Positions 18,289 through 26,393 of a stretch of 64,000 bases of DNA are shown here, in pieces (the stretch's first letter is position 1; every line of letters starts with the position of its first letter). A program made the position numbers and the translations under genes. Below the pieces are notes generated by a model. That model was not told where the DNA came from, did not search any database, and saw only the letters and a program-made list of their open reading frames with translations. Source of the stretch: an uncultured Schlesneria sp. (GTDB taxonomy: Bacteria; Planctomycetota; Planctomycetia; Planctomycetales; Planctomycetaceae); the NCBI GenBank assembly GCA_903871875.1, contig CAIQIR010000132.1, forward strand, positions 62,001-126,000, given 5' to 3'.

Positions 18289-20913
18289 ATGAAATTGTCT
18301 GTACTTCAATCTCTTGCATTTAGCCTGGCCCTGTTCGGCGCCGTTGCTGCTCACGCGGCCGACGTGAACGGCGAACTTTTGTTTGAGACGCATGTCCGGC
18401 CGATTCTCAAAGCGAATTGTTTCCACTGTCATGGCGAAGAGGAAAAGGTCGAAGGCAAGCTCGACTTGCGGTTGGCTCGATTGATGATCCGCGGTGGAGA
18501 CAATGGTCCGTCGATCGTTGCGAACGAGCCGGATCAAAGTCAGTTGATCCAGCGGATCGTGACGGGCGAAATGCCGCCGGGTGAGAAGAAACTGACAGCC
18601 GCGCAGATCGATATCATTCGCCGTTGGGTGGCAAGTGGCGCGAAGACGATCAGGTCCGAACCCGAGACTCCGCCCGCCGGTAATTTTACGGATGAAGAGC
18701 GGGCGTTCTGGTCGTTTCAGCCGGTTCGCAATCCTGATGTTCCGGGCGTCACCCAAGTCGACCAGGTTCGTTCGCCCGTCGATCAATTCCTGTTAGCGAA
18801 GCTGGAAGATCGGCAAGTCAATTTCTCGGCCGAGGCCGATCGCATCACGTTGATTCGCCGTCTGACATTTGATTTGCATGGTCTTCCTCCGACACCAGAT
18901 GCCATTGAACAGTTCGTTCGTGATCCGGCTCCTGATGCTTATGAACGGTTGCTCGATGAACTGTTGGCCTCGCCGCACTATGGCGAGCGGTGGGGGCGAC
19001 ATTGGCTGGATGTCGCGGGATATGCCGACAGCGATGGCTATACCGAGACCGATCCGGTGCGAACTTATGCTTACAAGTTTCGCGACTATGTGATTCGCGC
19101 GTTCAATGCGGACATGCCATTTGATCATTTCATCGTGGAGCAATTGGCGGGCGATGAACTGGTGCCGTTGCCGTATGAGAACCTTTCCGCGGATGCGGCA
19201 GACAAGCTGGCGGCGACGGGCTTTTTGCGGATGGTTCCTGACGGCTCTGGCAGCGGCGGTGTCGATGCGAATATCGCTCGCAACGATGTCCTGACCGAAA
19301 CAATCAAGGTGGTTTCGACTTCGCTATTGGGTCTCACCGTCGGATGTGCTCAATGTCACAATCACCGCTACGATCCGATTGCACAGACCGATTACTACAG
19401 CTTTCGTGCGCTGTTCGAACCCGCTTACGATTGGAAAAACTGGCGGGCTCCTCAAGCCCGATTGATTTCGTTGTGGTCTGCCGAACAGCTCAATCGGGCG
19501 CAGCAGGTGGATGCGCAGATCAAAGAACAAACGGAAGTGCGAAACAAAGAGCTGGACGTCATCGTTCAAGAGATCTTTGATCGCGAAGTGGAAAAACTTC
19601 CGGAAGACCAACGCGAGTTGGCTCGGATGGCTCGTGTCACGGCGGCCGATCAGCGGACCGCCGAGCAGGCCCAGATTCTTAAAGACCATCCCAGTCTGAA
19701 CGTGGATCGCGGTAGTGCCTATCTATACGACGGGGCCAAGGTCAACCAATTCAACCAAAGCTGGGACAAGCGAATTGCCGAGATCCGGGCGACGCGCCCC
19801 AAGGACGATTACGTGCCTTGCTTGACTGAGATGCCGGGACAAATTCCTCCGACACATGTTTTCTATCGCGGTGAGATCACCCAACCGAAGCAGACCGTGG
19901 GTCCCAGTGAATTATCCGTGCTGAAATTGTCGCAGGTAGTGGAGATCTCCGCAGACGATCCACAATTGCCCACGAGCGGTCGACGTCTGGCTTATGCACG
20001 GCATTTGACCGATGGACATCATCCGCTGCTTGGTCGAGTTTTGGTCAATCGATTCTGGCTGCATCATTTCGGTAAGGGCCTTGTGGCGACACCCGGCGAT
20101 TTTGGATTCCTGGGAGAAAAGCCCAGTCATCCCGAACTACTGGACTGGTTAGCGACTCGATTTGTCGTGGACGGTTGGCAGTTGAAACGCTTCCACCGGT
20201 TACTGGTCGGATCGACTGCTTATCGCCAGCAATCGGTTCGTCGGTCGGAAGTCGATACGATCGATCCCGAGAACCGCCTCTTGGGGCGGATGACAGTTCG
20301 GCGGTTAGAAGCTGAGGCGATTCGCGATGCCGTGCTCGCGTGTTCTGGAGCGATCAGCGACAAGATGCTGGGTGAGCCGGCGCCGGTCACTGTGGATGAT
20401 GTTGGCCAGGTCGTCGTGGGGATCGATACTCGCGATTCTGCCGGAAGACCGACAGACAAATCAATTTCGATTGGCGAAGACGAATTCCGGCGCAGCGTCT
20501 ATGTGCAGGTTCGACGATCGTTGCCGCTGGGGATGTTGGAACCGTTCGATATGGCCACGCTGTCGCCGAATTGCGAACTGCGCGCGGTCTCGACGGTTGC
20601 TCCGCAATCGCTGTTGATGATGAACAACGAATTGGTCATTCGCGAGGCCGCGCGGTTTGCCGATCGGATTCAATTAATGGTGGGTGACGATCCGGGGGCG
20701 CAAGTCACCAGGGCGTGGTGGACGGCATTTGGGCGAGCACCCACGGCGACTCAATTGGCGGCGGGCGTGGCGTTCCTGGCCGATCAGACCCAGCAGATCG
20801 CCGCGAGGATCCCGCAAGACCAGATCACCAAACAACGACCCGCGACTCAACAGGCTCTGGCCAGTTTTTGTCAGGCGTTATTCAGTGCGAATGCGTTTTT
20901 GTACGTCGATTGA
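18289..20913 (+). CDS. Secreted PSCyt1-DUF1549-DUF1553 c-haem protein
   Basis: 874-residue exported protein with the same architecture as 1134-3788. A signal peptide (ending AAHAAD) precedes the PSCyt1 domain with CFHCH near residue 44, then DUF1549 with CAQCHNHRYDP near residue 353, and a C-terminal DUF1553 domain (HPELLDWLATRFVVDGW, the RRLEAEAIRDAVL region, and FDMATLSPNCE). Each haem motif is CxxCH, so two c-type haems are predicted. The start at 18289 gives the cleanest signal; in-frame ATGs at 18256 and 18277 add only a short leader. A putative coiled-coil stretch lies around residues 390-430. The gene is followed by a DUF1501 gene after 150 bases, forming the third module of this kind here. 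Confidence 0.92.
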   Translation: MKLSVLQSLAFSLALFGAVAAHAADVNGELLFETHVRPILKANCFHCHGEEEKVEGKLDLRLARLMIRGGDNGPSIVANEPDQSQLIQRIVTGEMPPGEKKLTAAQIDIIRRWVASGAKTIRSEPETPPAGNFTDEERAFWSFQPVRNPDVPGVTQVDQVRSPVDQFLLAKLEDRQVNFSAEADRITLIRRLTFDLHGLPPTPDAIEQFVRDPAPDAYERLLDELLASPHYGERWGRHWLDVAGYADSDGYTETDPVRTYAYKFRDYVIRAFNADMPFDHFIVEQLAGDELVPLPYENLSADAADKLAATGFLRMVPDGSGSGGVDANIARNDVLTETIKVVSTSLLGLTVGCAQCHNHRYDPIAQTDYYSFRALFEPAYDWKNWRAPQARLISLWSAEQLNRAQQVDAQIKEQTEVRNKELDVIVQEIFDREVEKLPEDQRELARMARVTAADQRTAEQAQILKDHPSLNVDRGSAYLYDGAKVNQFNQSWDKRIAEIRATRPKDDYVPCLTEMPGQIPPTHVFYRGEITQPKQTVGPSELSVLKLSQVVEISADDPQLPTSGRRLAYARHLTDGHHPLLGRVLVNRFWLHHFGKGLVATPGDFGFLGEKPSHPELLDWLATRFVVDGWQLKRFHRLLVGSTAYRQQSVRRSEVDTIDPENRLLGRMTVRRLEAEAIRDAVLACSGAISDKMLGEPAPVTVDDVGQVVVGIDTRDSAGRPTDKSISIGEDEFRRSVYVQVRRSLPLGMLEPFDMATLSPNCELRAVSTVAPQSLLMMNNELVIREAARFADRIQLMVGDDPGAQVTRAWWTAFGRAPTATQLAAGVAFLADQTQQIAARIPQDQITKQRPATQQALASFCQALFSANAFLYVD

Positions 20914-21063
20914 AAGGAACTGTGGTGAAAGTTTCTGGCGAAGAAATGATCACCGCTTGCGATACCGAGTGGCTCGTCCAGGCCAATGGCCGCGCCTTCG
21001 ATTAAACGCTTTGTGAATGTTCGAAAGCTCTTCGCCGCATTGAACCCAAGAGATGGCTATCCG

Positions 21064-22512
21064 ATGTTTGCCTACGATCACACTCGTCGTCACTTTTTCG
21101 CCCGATCGGGATTTGGGCTTTCGGGACTGGCACTGACTTACTTGCTGCAAGCCGAGGCGAAGGCAGCGCCGGCCAAACCGAATCTCGAACGGCCCACATT
21201 TGATTTGCTGCCCAAGCCGACCGTGCAGGAACCGCAGGCGACGGCGATGATTTCGCTGTTCATGCAAGGCGGGCCAAGCCACATCGACTTGTTCGAACCG
21301 AAGCCGGAACTCGACAAGCGGCATCTGCAGAATTTCTCGGGAAAAATTCAGTACGACAACGCGGCGGAAGCGAGCGCCAAATTGTTCGCCTCGCCCTGGA
21401 CGTTTTCGAAGCACGGTGAATGCGGTACAGAACTGAGCGAATTGCTGCCGCATCTGGGCGACGTGGTCGATGACATCTGCCTGATTCGTTCGATGAAAAC
21501 GGGAGTCAACAATCATGGTCAGTCGATCAATGCGTTGAACAACGGCCGCGTGCTGGGAGGACGACCGGCACTAGGGTCGTGGCTGGCCTATGGCCTGGGT
21601 ACGGAAAATCGCAATCTGCCCGCGTTCGTCATTCTGACCGATCCCAAGGGGTTGCCGGTTTTGGGAGTTGAAAACTGGAACAACGGTTGGTTGCCGTCGC
21701 TCTATCAGGGAACAGTGATTCGGCCCAAAGAACCACGCATTCTGAATCTCGATCCTCCGCCCCAATTTCAGGGAGACGTACAGCAGCGGTTTCTGGGATA
21801 TCTGCAACAGCTCAACCAGGATCATTTGTCACAGCATCCCGGCGAGCATGATCTGGCGGCGAGAATCTCGAGCTATGAACTGGCGGCCCGGATGCAGACG
21901 GCCGCGAAAGAAGCGTTGGATCTCTCGCAGGAAACGGCGGAAACACAGCAACTGTATGGGCTGGACAATCCGAAGTGTGCTGAATACGGCACGCGCTGTC
22001 TGATTGCTCGGCGGCTGATCGAACGAGGGGTTCGCTTCGTACAGATCCACACCGGCAATCAGCATTGGGACCATCACGGTGGCATCTTGACGGGGTTACC
22101 CAACATGTGTCAGGCGACGGATCAGCCGTCGGCTGCGCTGGTGAAAGATTTAAAACGTCGCGGGTTGCTTGAGACAACGCTCGTCCATTGGGGCGGAGAA
22201 ATGGGACGCTTGCCCGTCATCCAGAACGAAAAAAATATCGGTCGTGATCACAACACCCACGGCTTCAGCATGTGGCTGGCCGGCGGTGGCGTCAAAGGCG
22301 GACTGGCTTACGGCGCGACCGATGAGTTCGGTCATCAGGCGGTCGAAAAGATCGTCAATCATTTCGACTATCATGCGACACTAATGCATTTGTTCGGTCT
22401 CGATCCGCAGAAGTTGACATTCCCACGACCCGGCGGCGTGGGGTCACTGCTGGACGGTCAAGACGGCAAGGTCGTTTGGGACATTTTGCAGCGAGGTCCG
22501 GCGGTCGCGTAA
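21064..22512 (+). CDS. DUF1501 protein with Tat signal (sulfatase-like fold)
   Basis: 482-residue Tat-exported protein. The N-terminus MFAYDHTRRHFFARSGFGLSGL carries the twin-arginine motif and is followed by a hydrophobic stretch ending in EAKAAPA. The DUF1501 domain shows MISLFMQGGPSHIDLFEPKP, LGSWLAYGLGTENRNLPAF, RFVQIHTGNQHWDHHGG and LVHWGGEMGRLP, then GRDHNTHGFSMWLAGGGVKGG. These His/Asp-rich blocks match the metal site region of the sulfatase/phosphatase superfamily, but enzymatic activity is unproven for the family. The frame is open to an ATG at 20986; 21064 is preferred because it puts the RR motif 9 residues in. Partner of the haem protein at 18289. Confidence 0.92.
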   Translation: MFAYDHTRRHFFARSGFGLSGLALTYLLQAEAKAAPAKPNLERPTFDLLPKPTVQEPQATAMISLFMQGGPSHIDLFEPKPELDKRHLQNFSGKIQYDNAAEASAKLFASPWTFSKHGECGTELSELLPHLGDVVDDICLIRSMKTGVNNHGQSINALNNGRVLGGRPALGSWLAYGLGTENRNLPAFVILTDPKGLPVLGVENWNNGWLPSLYQGTVIRPKEPRILNLDPPPQFQGDVQQRFLGYLQQLNQDHLSQHPGEHDLAARISSYELAARMQTAAKEALDLSQETAETQQLYGLDNPKCAEYGTRCLIARRLIERGVRFVQIHTGNQHWDHHGGILTGLPNMCQATDQPSAALVKDLKRRGLLETTLVHWGGEMGRLPVIQNEKNIGRDHNTHGFSMWLAGGGVKGGLAYGATDEFGHQAVEKIVNHFDYHATLMHLFGLDPQKLTFPRPGGVGSLLDGQDGKVVWDILQRGPAVA

Positions 22513-22554
22513 CGCGGCTGGAAAACCGTGACGTTGCTGCCGAGAGATCATTGA

Positions 22555-22606
22555 GCAAGGACGCGTGTGTTTGTCCTTGCGCTGGTGGTCGAAAAGATTT
22601 CGACCA
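22555..22606. terminator. Two tandem perfect hairpins between convergent genes
   Basis: GCAAGGAC (22555-22562) pairs with GTCCTTGC (22573-22580). Directly after it TGGTCGAAA (22586-22594) pairs with TTTCGACCA (22598-22606) with a 3-base loop. They fill the 111-base gap between the DUF1501 gene (plus) and the epimerase gene (minus). The second has an A3/T3 stem top and could stop transcription from either side. Confidence 0.6.
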
Positions 22607-22623
22607 TCCCGGCTGCGTCGACG

Positions 22624-23619
22624 CTATCGTTCTTTCGAACTCAACCATTCGGCAAGGCGTTTGAGTCCCTCTTCAACCGTGACTTGTGGCGTGTAGCAGA
22701 AGTCTCGTCGAGCGGCATCCAGTCGGAACCAGTGGGCCGTCGACAATTGCCTGGCAACGAAGCGAGTCATGGGTGGTTCGTCGGTGCGCCTCGTTAAGCT
22801 GTAGGCAAATTCTAATCCGGCTCCAATCAGGTAAGCAGTTCTTGCCGAGATCCCGCGGGAGACCGGTGGTATTTGGGCGCAAGCCAGCATTCGATCGATC
22901 AGGTTCCACAGCGGAACGGGTTCGCCATTGGAAATGAAATACACCTTGCCGGCCACCGCCGAGCCGGGGACGAGCAGTTTGGCGGCGAGCAGATGAGCGT
23001 CGGCCGCGTTGTCGATGTAGGTGGTATCGACCAGATTGTTACCGCTGCCAACGCGTCGTAGTTTCCCTGCGCGAGCCCGCTGGATCAGCCGAGGCACGAG
23101 ATGGTTGTCTCCCGGTCCCCAGATTAGATGCGGGCGAAGCGAGACTGTGGTCAATGAGGGACCGTTCGCGGCCCGCACCAATTGTTCGGCCAGTGCCTTC
23201 GTGCGCGGATAAGGGGTTAAATACCGATCTGGGTAGGGGGCAGATTCATCAATCCCCGCTTCATCTTGGCCATTGAAGACCACGCTCGGCGAACTGGTGT
23301 AGACCAGTTTGCTGATCCCCTGGGACCGGCAGGCCGTCAAAACGTTTTCGGTACCGACGACATTGGCGCGATGAAACGATTCGTAGGGACCCCAGACACC
23401 CGCCTTGGCGGCGACGTGATAGATCAAATCGCAGCCCGTCGCGGCGCGCTGGATAGTATCCGTGTCGGCAATGTCGCCTTGAATGCATTCGACACCCATT
23501 GCGGCCAGTTTGGGCGTTGGGCTGCGTTGTACGCTCCGCACCAGATCACCCTGGGAGATTAACCGTCGGACGATGGCTGTTCCAAGAAATCCACCACCGC
23601 CCGTGACCAGTACTCGCAT
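22624..23619 (-). CDS. NAD-dependent epimerase/dehydratase (3-beta-hydroxysteroid dehydrogenase-like)
   Basis: 331-residue extended short-chain dehydrogenase. MRVLVTGGGGFLGTAIVRRL is the Rossmann GxxGxxG nucleotide loop, QGDIADTDTIQRA carries the acidic ribose contact region, and LVYTSSPSVVF with YPRTKALAEQ supplies the catalytic Ser and the YxxxK pair. The overall pattern (DESAPYPDRYLTPYPRTKA, then SLRPHLIWGPGD) is closest to the 3-beta-HSD/sterol-4-carboxylate dehydrogenase group, which in bacteria also includes hopanoid- and lipid-associated members, so the substrate cannot be fixed. The ATG at 23619 was chosen over an upstream TTG at 23625 because it opens directly with the Rossmann strand. 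The small zinc-ribbon gene 36 bases upstream on the same strand may be co-transcribed. Confidence 0.88.
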   Translation of the reverse strand: MRVLVTGGGGFLGTAIVRRLISQGDLVRSVQRSPTPKLAAMGVECIQGDIADTDTIQRAATGCDLIYHVAAKAGVWGPYESFHRANVVGTENVLTACRSQGISKLVYTSSPSVVFNGQDEAGIDESAPYPDRYLTPYPRTKALAEQLVRAANGPSLTTVSLRPHLIWGPGDNHLVPRLIQRARAGKLRRVGSGNNLVDTTYIDNAADAHLLAAKLLVPGSAVAGKVYFISNGEPVPLWNLIDRMLACAQIPPVSRGISARTAYLIGAGLEFAYSLTRRTDEPPMTRFVARQLSTAHWFRLDAARRDFCYTPQVTVEEGLKRLAEWLSSKER

Positions 23620-23655
23620 TTGCAATTTCTTTCAGAGGATCGCGTGTCTCGTCTT

Positions 23656-23892
23656 TCAGAAACGCACGACTGACAAAACTATGGTCGCGATCAAAACCAG
23701 AATGATGACGACGACCCACCAGGGATAGCGTTTGGCAGGAGTGTCTTCGCTGGTGATCCAGCGCTCGCAGGCCGGACAATAATCAGCCGCTTCCAGCATC
23801 GTCCCGCCGCAGTACGGGCAGGGGATGTAGCCGTCGTCATCCTCTTCATCGTCCCACGGTTCGTCCTCATCGTCATCGCGTGATGCGGGCAT
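23656..23892 (-). CDS. Acidic zinc-ribbon single-pass membrane protein
   Basis: 78-residue protein. The first 20 residues are almost entirely acidic (repeated D and E). Two CxxC pairs, C25/C28 and C39/C42 (CPYCGG and CPACERW), form a zinc ribbon. A single transmembrane helix covers about residues 57-76 (WWVVVIILVLIATIVLSVV). The zinc ribbon is expected on the cytoplasmic side, but topology is inferred. The family is common in planctomycetes as a small hypothetical protein; function unknown. It is followed on the same strand, after 36 bases, by the epimerase gene. Confidence 0.8.
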   Translation of the reverse strand: MPASRDDDEDEPWDDEEDDDGYIPCPYCGGTMLEAADYCPACERWITSEDTPAKRYPWWVVVIILVLIATIVLSVVRF

Positions 23893-24239
23893 TTGATTCC
23901 TCTCGCGATTGTGGACGAGGTTTGTTCGTCTCTTTGTCTGTCATCCTCATTCCGTGGCTGTGCCGTTTATGAATTTCTGCTGACGAGGTGTCTGGGTTTT
24001 CAGGAGGTCGCGAATTTCCCTTGGAACAACCCACACAATCGGTCCATTTCTCGTGATCGTTTGTCGCAGGGCGATAACTCTTCGTCAATCGGCAAAGATT
24101 GCCGAGTCGATTGGGCGATAGAAAGGGGGCGTGAGATCAACAACTGGCGCTCCGCTGACACGCGAGGGATGAATTTCTGGTCCAGGATGACTCGTTCATA
24201 TGAATTTCCCCGTGAAACACGGGATGAGGAGACTTAGAC
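23893..24239. other. 347-base divergent intergenic region with two small hairpins
   Basis: Between the zinc-ribbon gene (minus) and the repeat protein gene (plus). TCGGCAA (24090-24096) pairs with TTGCCGA (24100-24106), and CCCGTG (24209-24214) pairs with CACGGG (24218-24223). An open frame of 114 codons at 23893-24237 was considered but shows no protein-like character. Both promoters must be here; none could be assigned by eye. Confidence 0.45.
24209..24232 (+). promoter_or_regulatory. Hairpin abutting a strong ribosome binding site
   Basis: A 6-bp perfect hairpin with loop AAA (24209-24223) ends 2 bases before GAGGAGA (24226-24232), the ribosome binding site of the gene starting at 24240. 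The stretch after the loop contains GGGATG and GAGGAG. A GGA next to a stem is the general type of site bound by CsrA proteins, so post-transcriptional control is possible but unproven. Confidence 0.3.
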
Positions 24240-25577
24240 ATGTTTACATCCGAACCCTCCAGAACGCGAACGATCGAAAATCAATTGGCCGAGCAGCTTA
24301 AGCAAGCCTGGCTGATGTTATTTATGGGTGTGATGATCGGGTTTGTCGGGCTCTATTTGCTCGTGACTCGTCCGATGGTGGGTGAGATTTCCCTGCTGAA
24401 ACAATCGTTGACGACCGTCGAAGAACGGATGCAGGAACTGGTGGCCGCTCGTGACAACGTCTGGGAAGCGAATAGCCTGCTGTCCAGCCTGCGAGCTCAG
24501 CAGGGCCAGGTGGCCGACGCCCGCATCGCTCTGCAAGCGATGCGCGAGCTTCGTGGTGAGTTGCTGGAAGTGGCTTCACAAAATGCCGCCATTTCCCACG
24601 CGATCACTGGCGTGAACGAGCTGCAGGCCCGGTTAATTGACCAGGGGGCAGCGACAGAAGATGCCGTTAAGGCCTTCGATCAAATGCAGTTGCTGGAAAG
24701 CACGATCGTGGCTCAGCAAGAGAATCACGAAACGGCGGAAACGTCGCTGGAACAGCTGATTGGATTGAAAAATGCCGCCCGATCGGAAGCCAAGGATCTG
24801 GACCAGGCTCAATCGTCTCTCCAGCAGTTGGTCGAGCTGAGTCGCGATTTGCAAAAACAACTGGAAAGCCTGGACACGGCGCGTAACGGCCTGGCGGGTT
24901 TGAGCTCGCTGAAGCAGGGATTGAACGCCGCCGCTCAAAATCTGGAAGTGGCTCAATCGGTTTCGGATCAATTGGTTGGCTTGCAGCGTCGTCTGGCCGA
25001 AGGGGGACAGCAGGCTGATGTCGCCACCGAGTCCGCGGAACGATTAATCGGACTGAACGGCAAACTTGTCAACGGCGGTCTCGATTTGGCGACGTCGGAA
25101 AAGAATTTGGACAATCTGCTCAAGATTCAGGACAAGTTGGACAGCGATCAATTGAATCTGACCTCGTCCGAGCAAAACCTGGATGGCATGCTCCGGATGC
25201 AAAGCACGCTGGCCGGACAGTCGAAGTCCATGGCTGATGCGATCCAAACCCTGGAGTTGCTGAGCAGTTTCCGCGAAGAATTCTCGGCACAGATTCGTTC
25301 GCTGGGTGATTTTCGACGTGATCTGATTGAGATCAGCCTGATGGAAACGTCGATCGCGAAGGTCGCCCGCATGATGAAACCGCTGGTGGAGCTGGGCAAT
25401 CTTCGTCGGTTGAGCGATGAAGAATTGCGGTTCGCGGCCCGCAACATTCTGGAAGGCCGCACCGCGACGCGGGTCTCCAAGAATACCAGCGATCATCGTC
25501 CCGCTCCCATCAGTGGAGTGTCGGCCGAGACCTCACCGGAAGAATTTGGCAGCGTCCCCATGCCGACCGACGAATAA
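24240..25577 (+). CDS. Single-pass membrane protein made of about fourteen 24-residue coiled-coil repeats
   Basis: 445-residue protein I do not recognise. A short polar N-terminus is followed by one transmembrane helix (about residues 24-42). From residue 47 to about 382 the sequence can be cut, without any gap, into consecutive 24-residue units with hydrophobic residues at unit positions 4, 7, 10 or 11, 14, 18 and 21 and often Ala at 24; the clearest run is residues 191-334 (for example QSSLQQLVELSRDL at 191, EKNLDNLLKIQDKL at 287, EQNLDGMLRMQSTL at 311). This implies a long helical rod on one side of the membrane, three heptads plus three extra residues per unit. The last 40 residues are polar and Pro/Ser-rich. 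GAGGAGA stands 7 bases before the ATG. It is monocistronic as far as can be seen. Confidence 0.85.
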   Translation: MFTSEPSRTRTIENQLAEQLKQAWLMLFMGVMIGFVGLYLLVTRPMVGEISLLKQSLTTVEERMQELVAARDNVWEANSLLSSLRAQQGQVADARIALQAMRELRGELLEVASQNAAISHAITGVNELQARLIDQGAATEDAVKAFDQMQLLESTIVAQQENHETAETSLEQLIGLKNAARSEAKDLDQAQSSLQQLVELSRDLQKQLESLDTARNGLAGLSSLKQGLNAAAQNLEVAQSVSDQLVGLQRRLAEGGQQADVATESAERLIGLNGKLVNGGLDLATSEKNLDNLLKIQDKLDSDQLNLTSSEQNLDGMLRMQSTLAGQSKSMADAIQTLELLSSFREEFSAQIRSLGDFRRDLIEISLMETSIAKVARMMKPLVELGNLRRLSDEELRFAARNILEGRTATRVSKNTSDHRPAPISGVSAETSPEEFGSVPMPTDE

Positions 25578-25608
25578 CACAAATATCCAAGACGGATGTT
25601 TCTTGCGG

Positions 25609-25631
25609 CCTGGGTCGGCGGTCGACCCAGG
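25609..25631 (+). terminator. 9-bp perfect stem-loop after the repeat-protein gene
   Basis: CCTGGGTCG (25609-25617) and CGACCCAGG (25623-25631) with a 5-base loop, 31 bases after the stop at 25577. The stem is strong and GC-rich; a T tract does not follow. Position favours a transcription terminator or 3'-end stabiliser. Confidence 0.55.
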
Positions 25632-25828
25632 TCGCTGATTGATTCGGTCCCTTCTCGATTCCTCTGCCGGTCAAATGTGAGGCAGGTCGAGACGAGTGTG
25701 ATGGTTGGCAGGGGGAAAAGAGGTCGATGACCAATCTCCCGCCGAATTCCGCCGTTAATTGATTTGTTCTGGTCGAGCGATCTGGTATTTTCAAGGGCTA
25801 GTTGCCACCGAAATTACAGGATCGCGTC

Positions 25829-26215
25829 ATGTCCACATTTGCCAACGAGACCGCCAATCTGGCGACTCGTATTCTGGATCGTATCGAAGAATTGATCCTT
25901 CTTGCTGAGCGTGAAACCAAGCCGCTGGAAGTTGATCCGCTACGAAGTGAATTGTTCGAGCTGTTCGTGACCGCCAACGGGGCTGGTTACACCAGCGACG
26001 ATTCCGATCCCGACTTGTCGGCCGATGGCTTGTGTCGTACCCTCGGCTTGCGTTGGGGATTGGCGACGGCGGCCAAGAGTGCCGTGGAATCCTCGGGACG
26101 TTTGCCGGCCGAACACCTCTCCAAAATGCGTTTGTTGTGGTCGGTTATGCGAATGTGGATGGAATGGTCCTATGCCTGGGATCGGTGGCCCGAATTTCAT
26201 CGGGAAGAAGCATAG
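25829..26215 (+). CDS. Small cytoplasmic protein of unknown function
   Basis: 128-residue protein without signal or membrane helix. It is predicted to be mostly helical: N-terminal ETANLATRILDRIEELILLAERETKPLEV, an acidic loop (TSDDSDPDLSADG), then LGLRWGLATAAKSAVESSGRL and a C-terminal Trp-rich helix (LWSVMRMWMEWSYAWDRWPEF). I do not recognise a domain. AGGA about 8 bases before the ATG at 25829 supports this start over the TTG at 25802. It precedes the GspE-type ATPase gene by 178 bases on the same strand, which may hint at a shared unit, but an AT-rich stretch with TTGACG and TATAAA (26316-26347, spacing 20, long) could give the ATPase its own promoter. Confidence 0.75.
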   Translation: MSTFANETANLATRILDRIEELILLAERETKPLEVDPLRSELFELFVTANGAGYTSDDSDPDLSADGLCRTLGLRWGLATAAKSAVESSGRLPAEHLSKMRLLWSVMRMWMEWSYAWDRWPEFHREEA

Positions 26216-26393
26216 TCAAGAGGACATGAACGGGGAAAAATCGACGAAATCGCGGCGGCCAATTCGATTAATTTACTGAGAAAATCGGCGCACTTTTTTC
26301 GACCGGGTTGCATCTTTGACGTAACTCCCGTATTCGACTCCTATAAATACCTTTTGTCTTATTTTCGCGAATGCTGTTCGAGCGGCCATCCTC

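Noticed and set aside
23893-24237. 114-codon open frame in the divergent gap
   Set aside because: No ribosome binding site, no recognisable domain, and it fills the expected promoter region of two genes.
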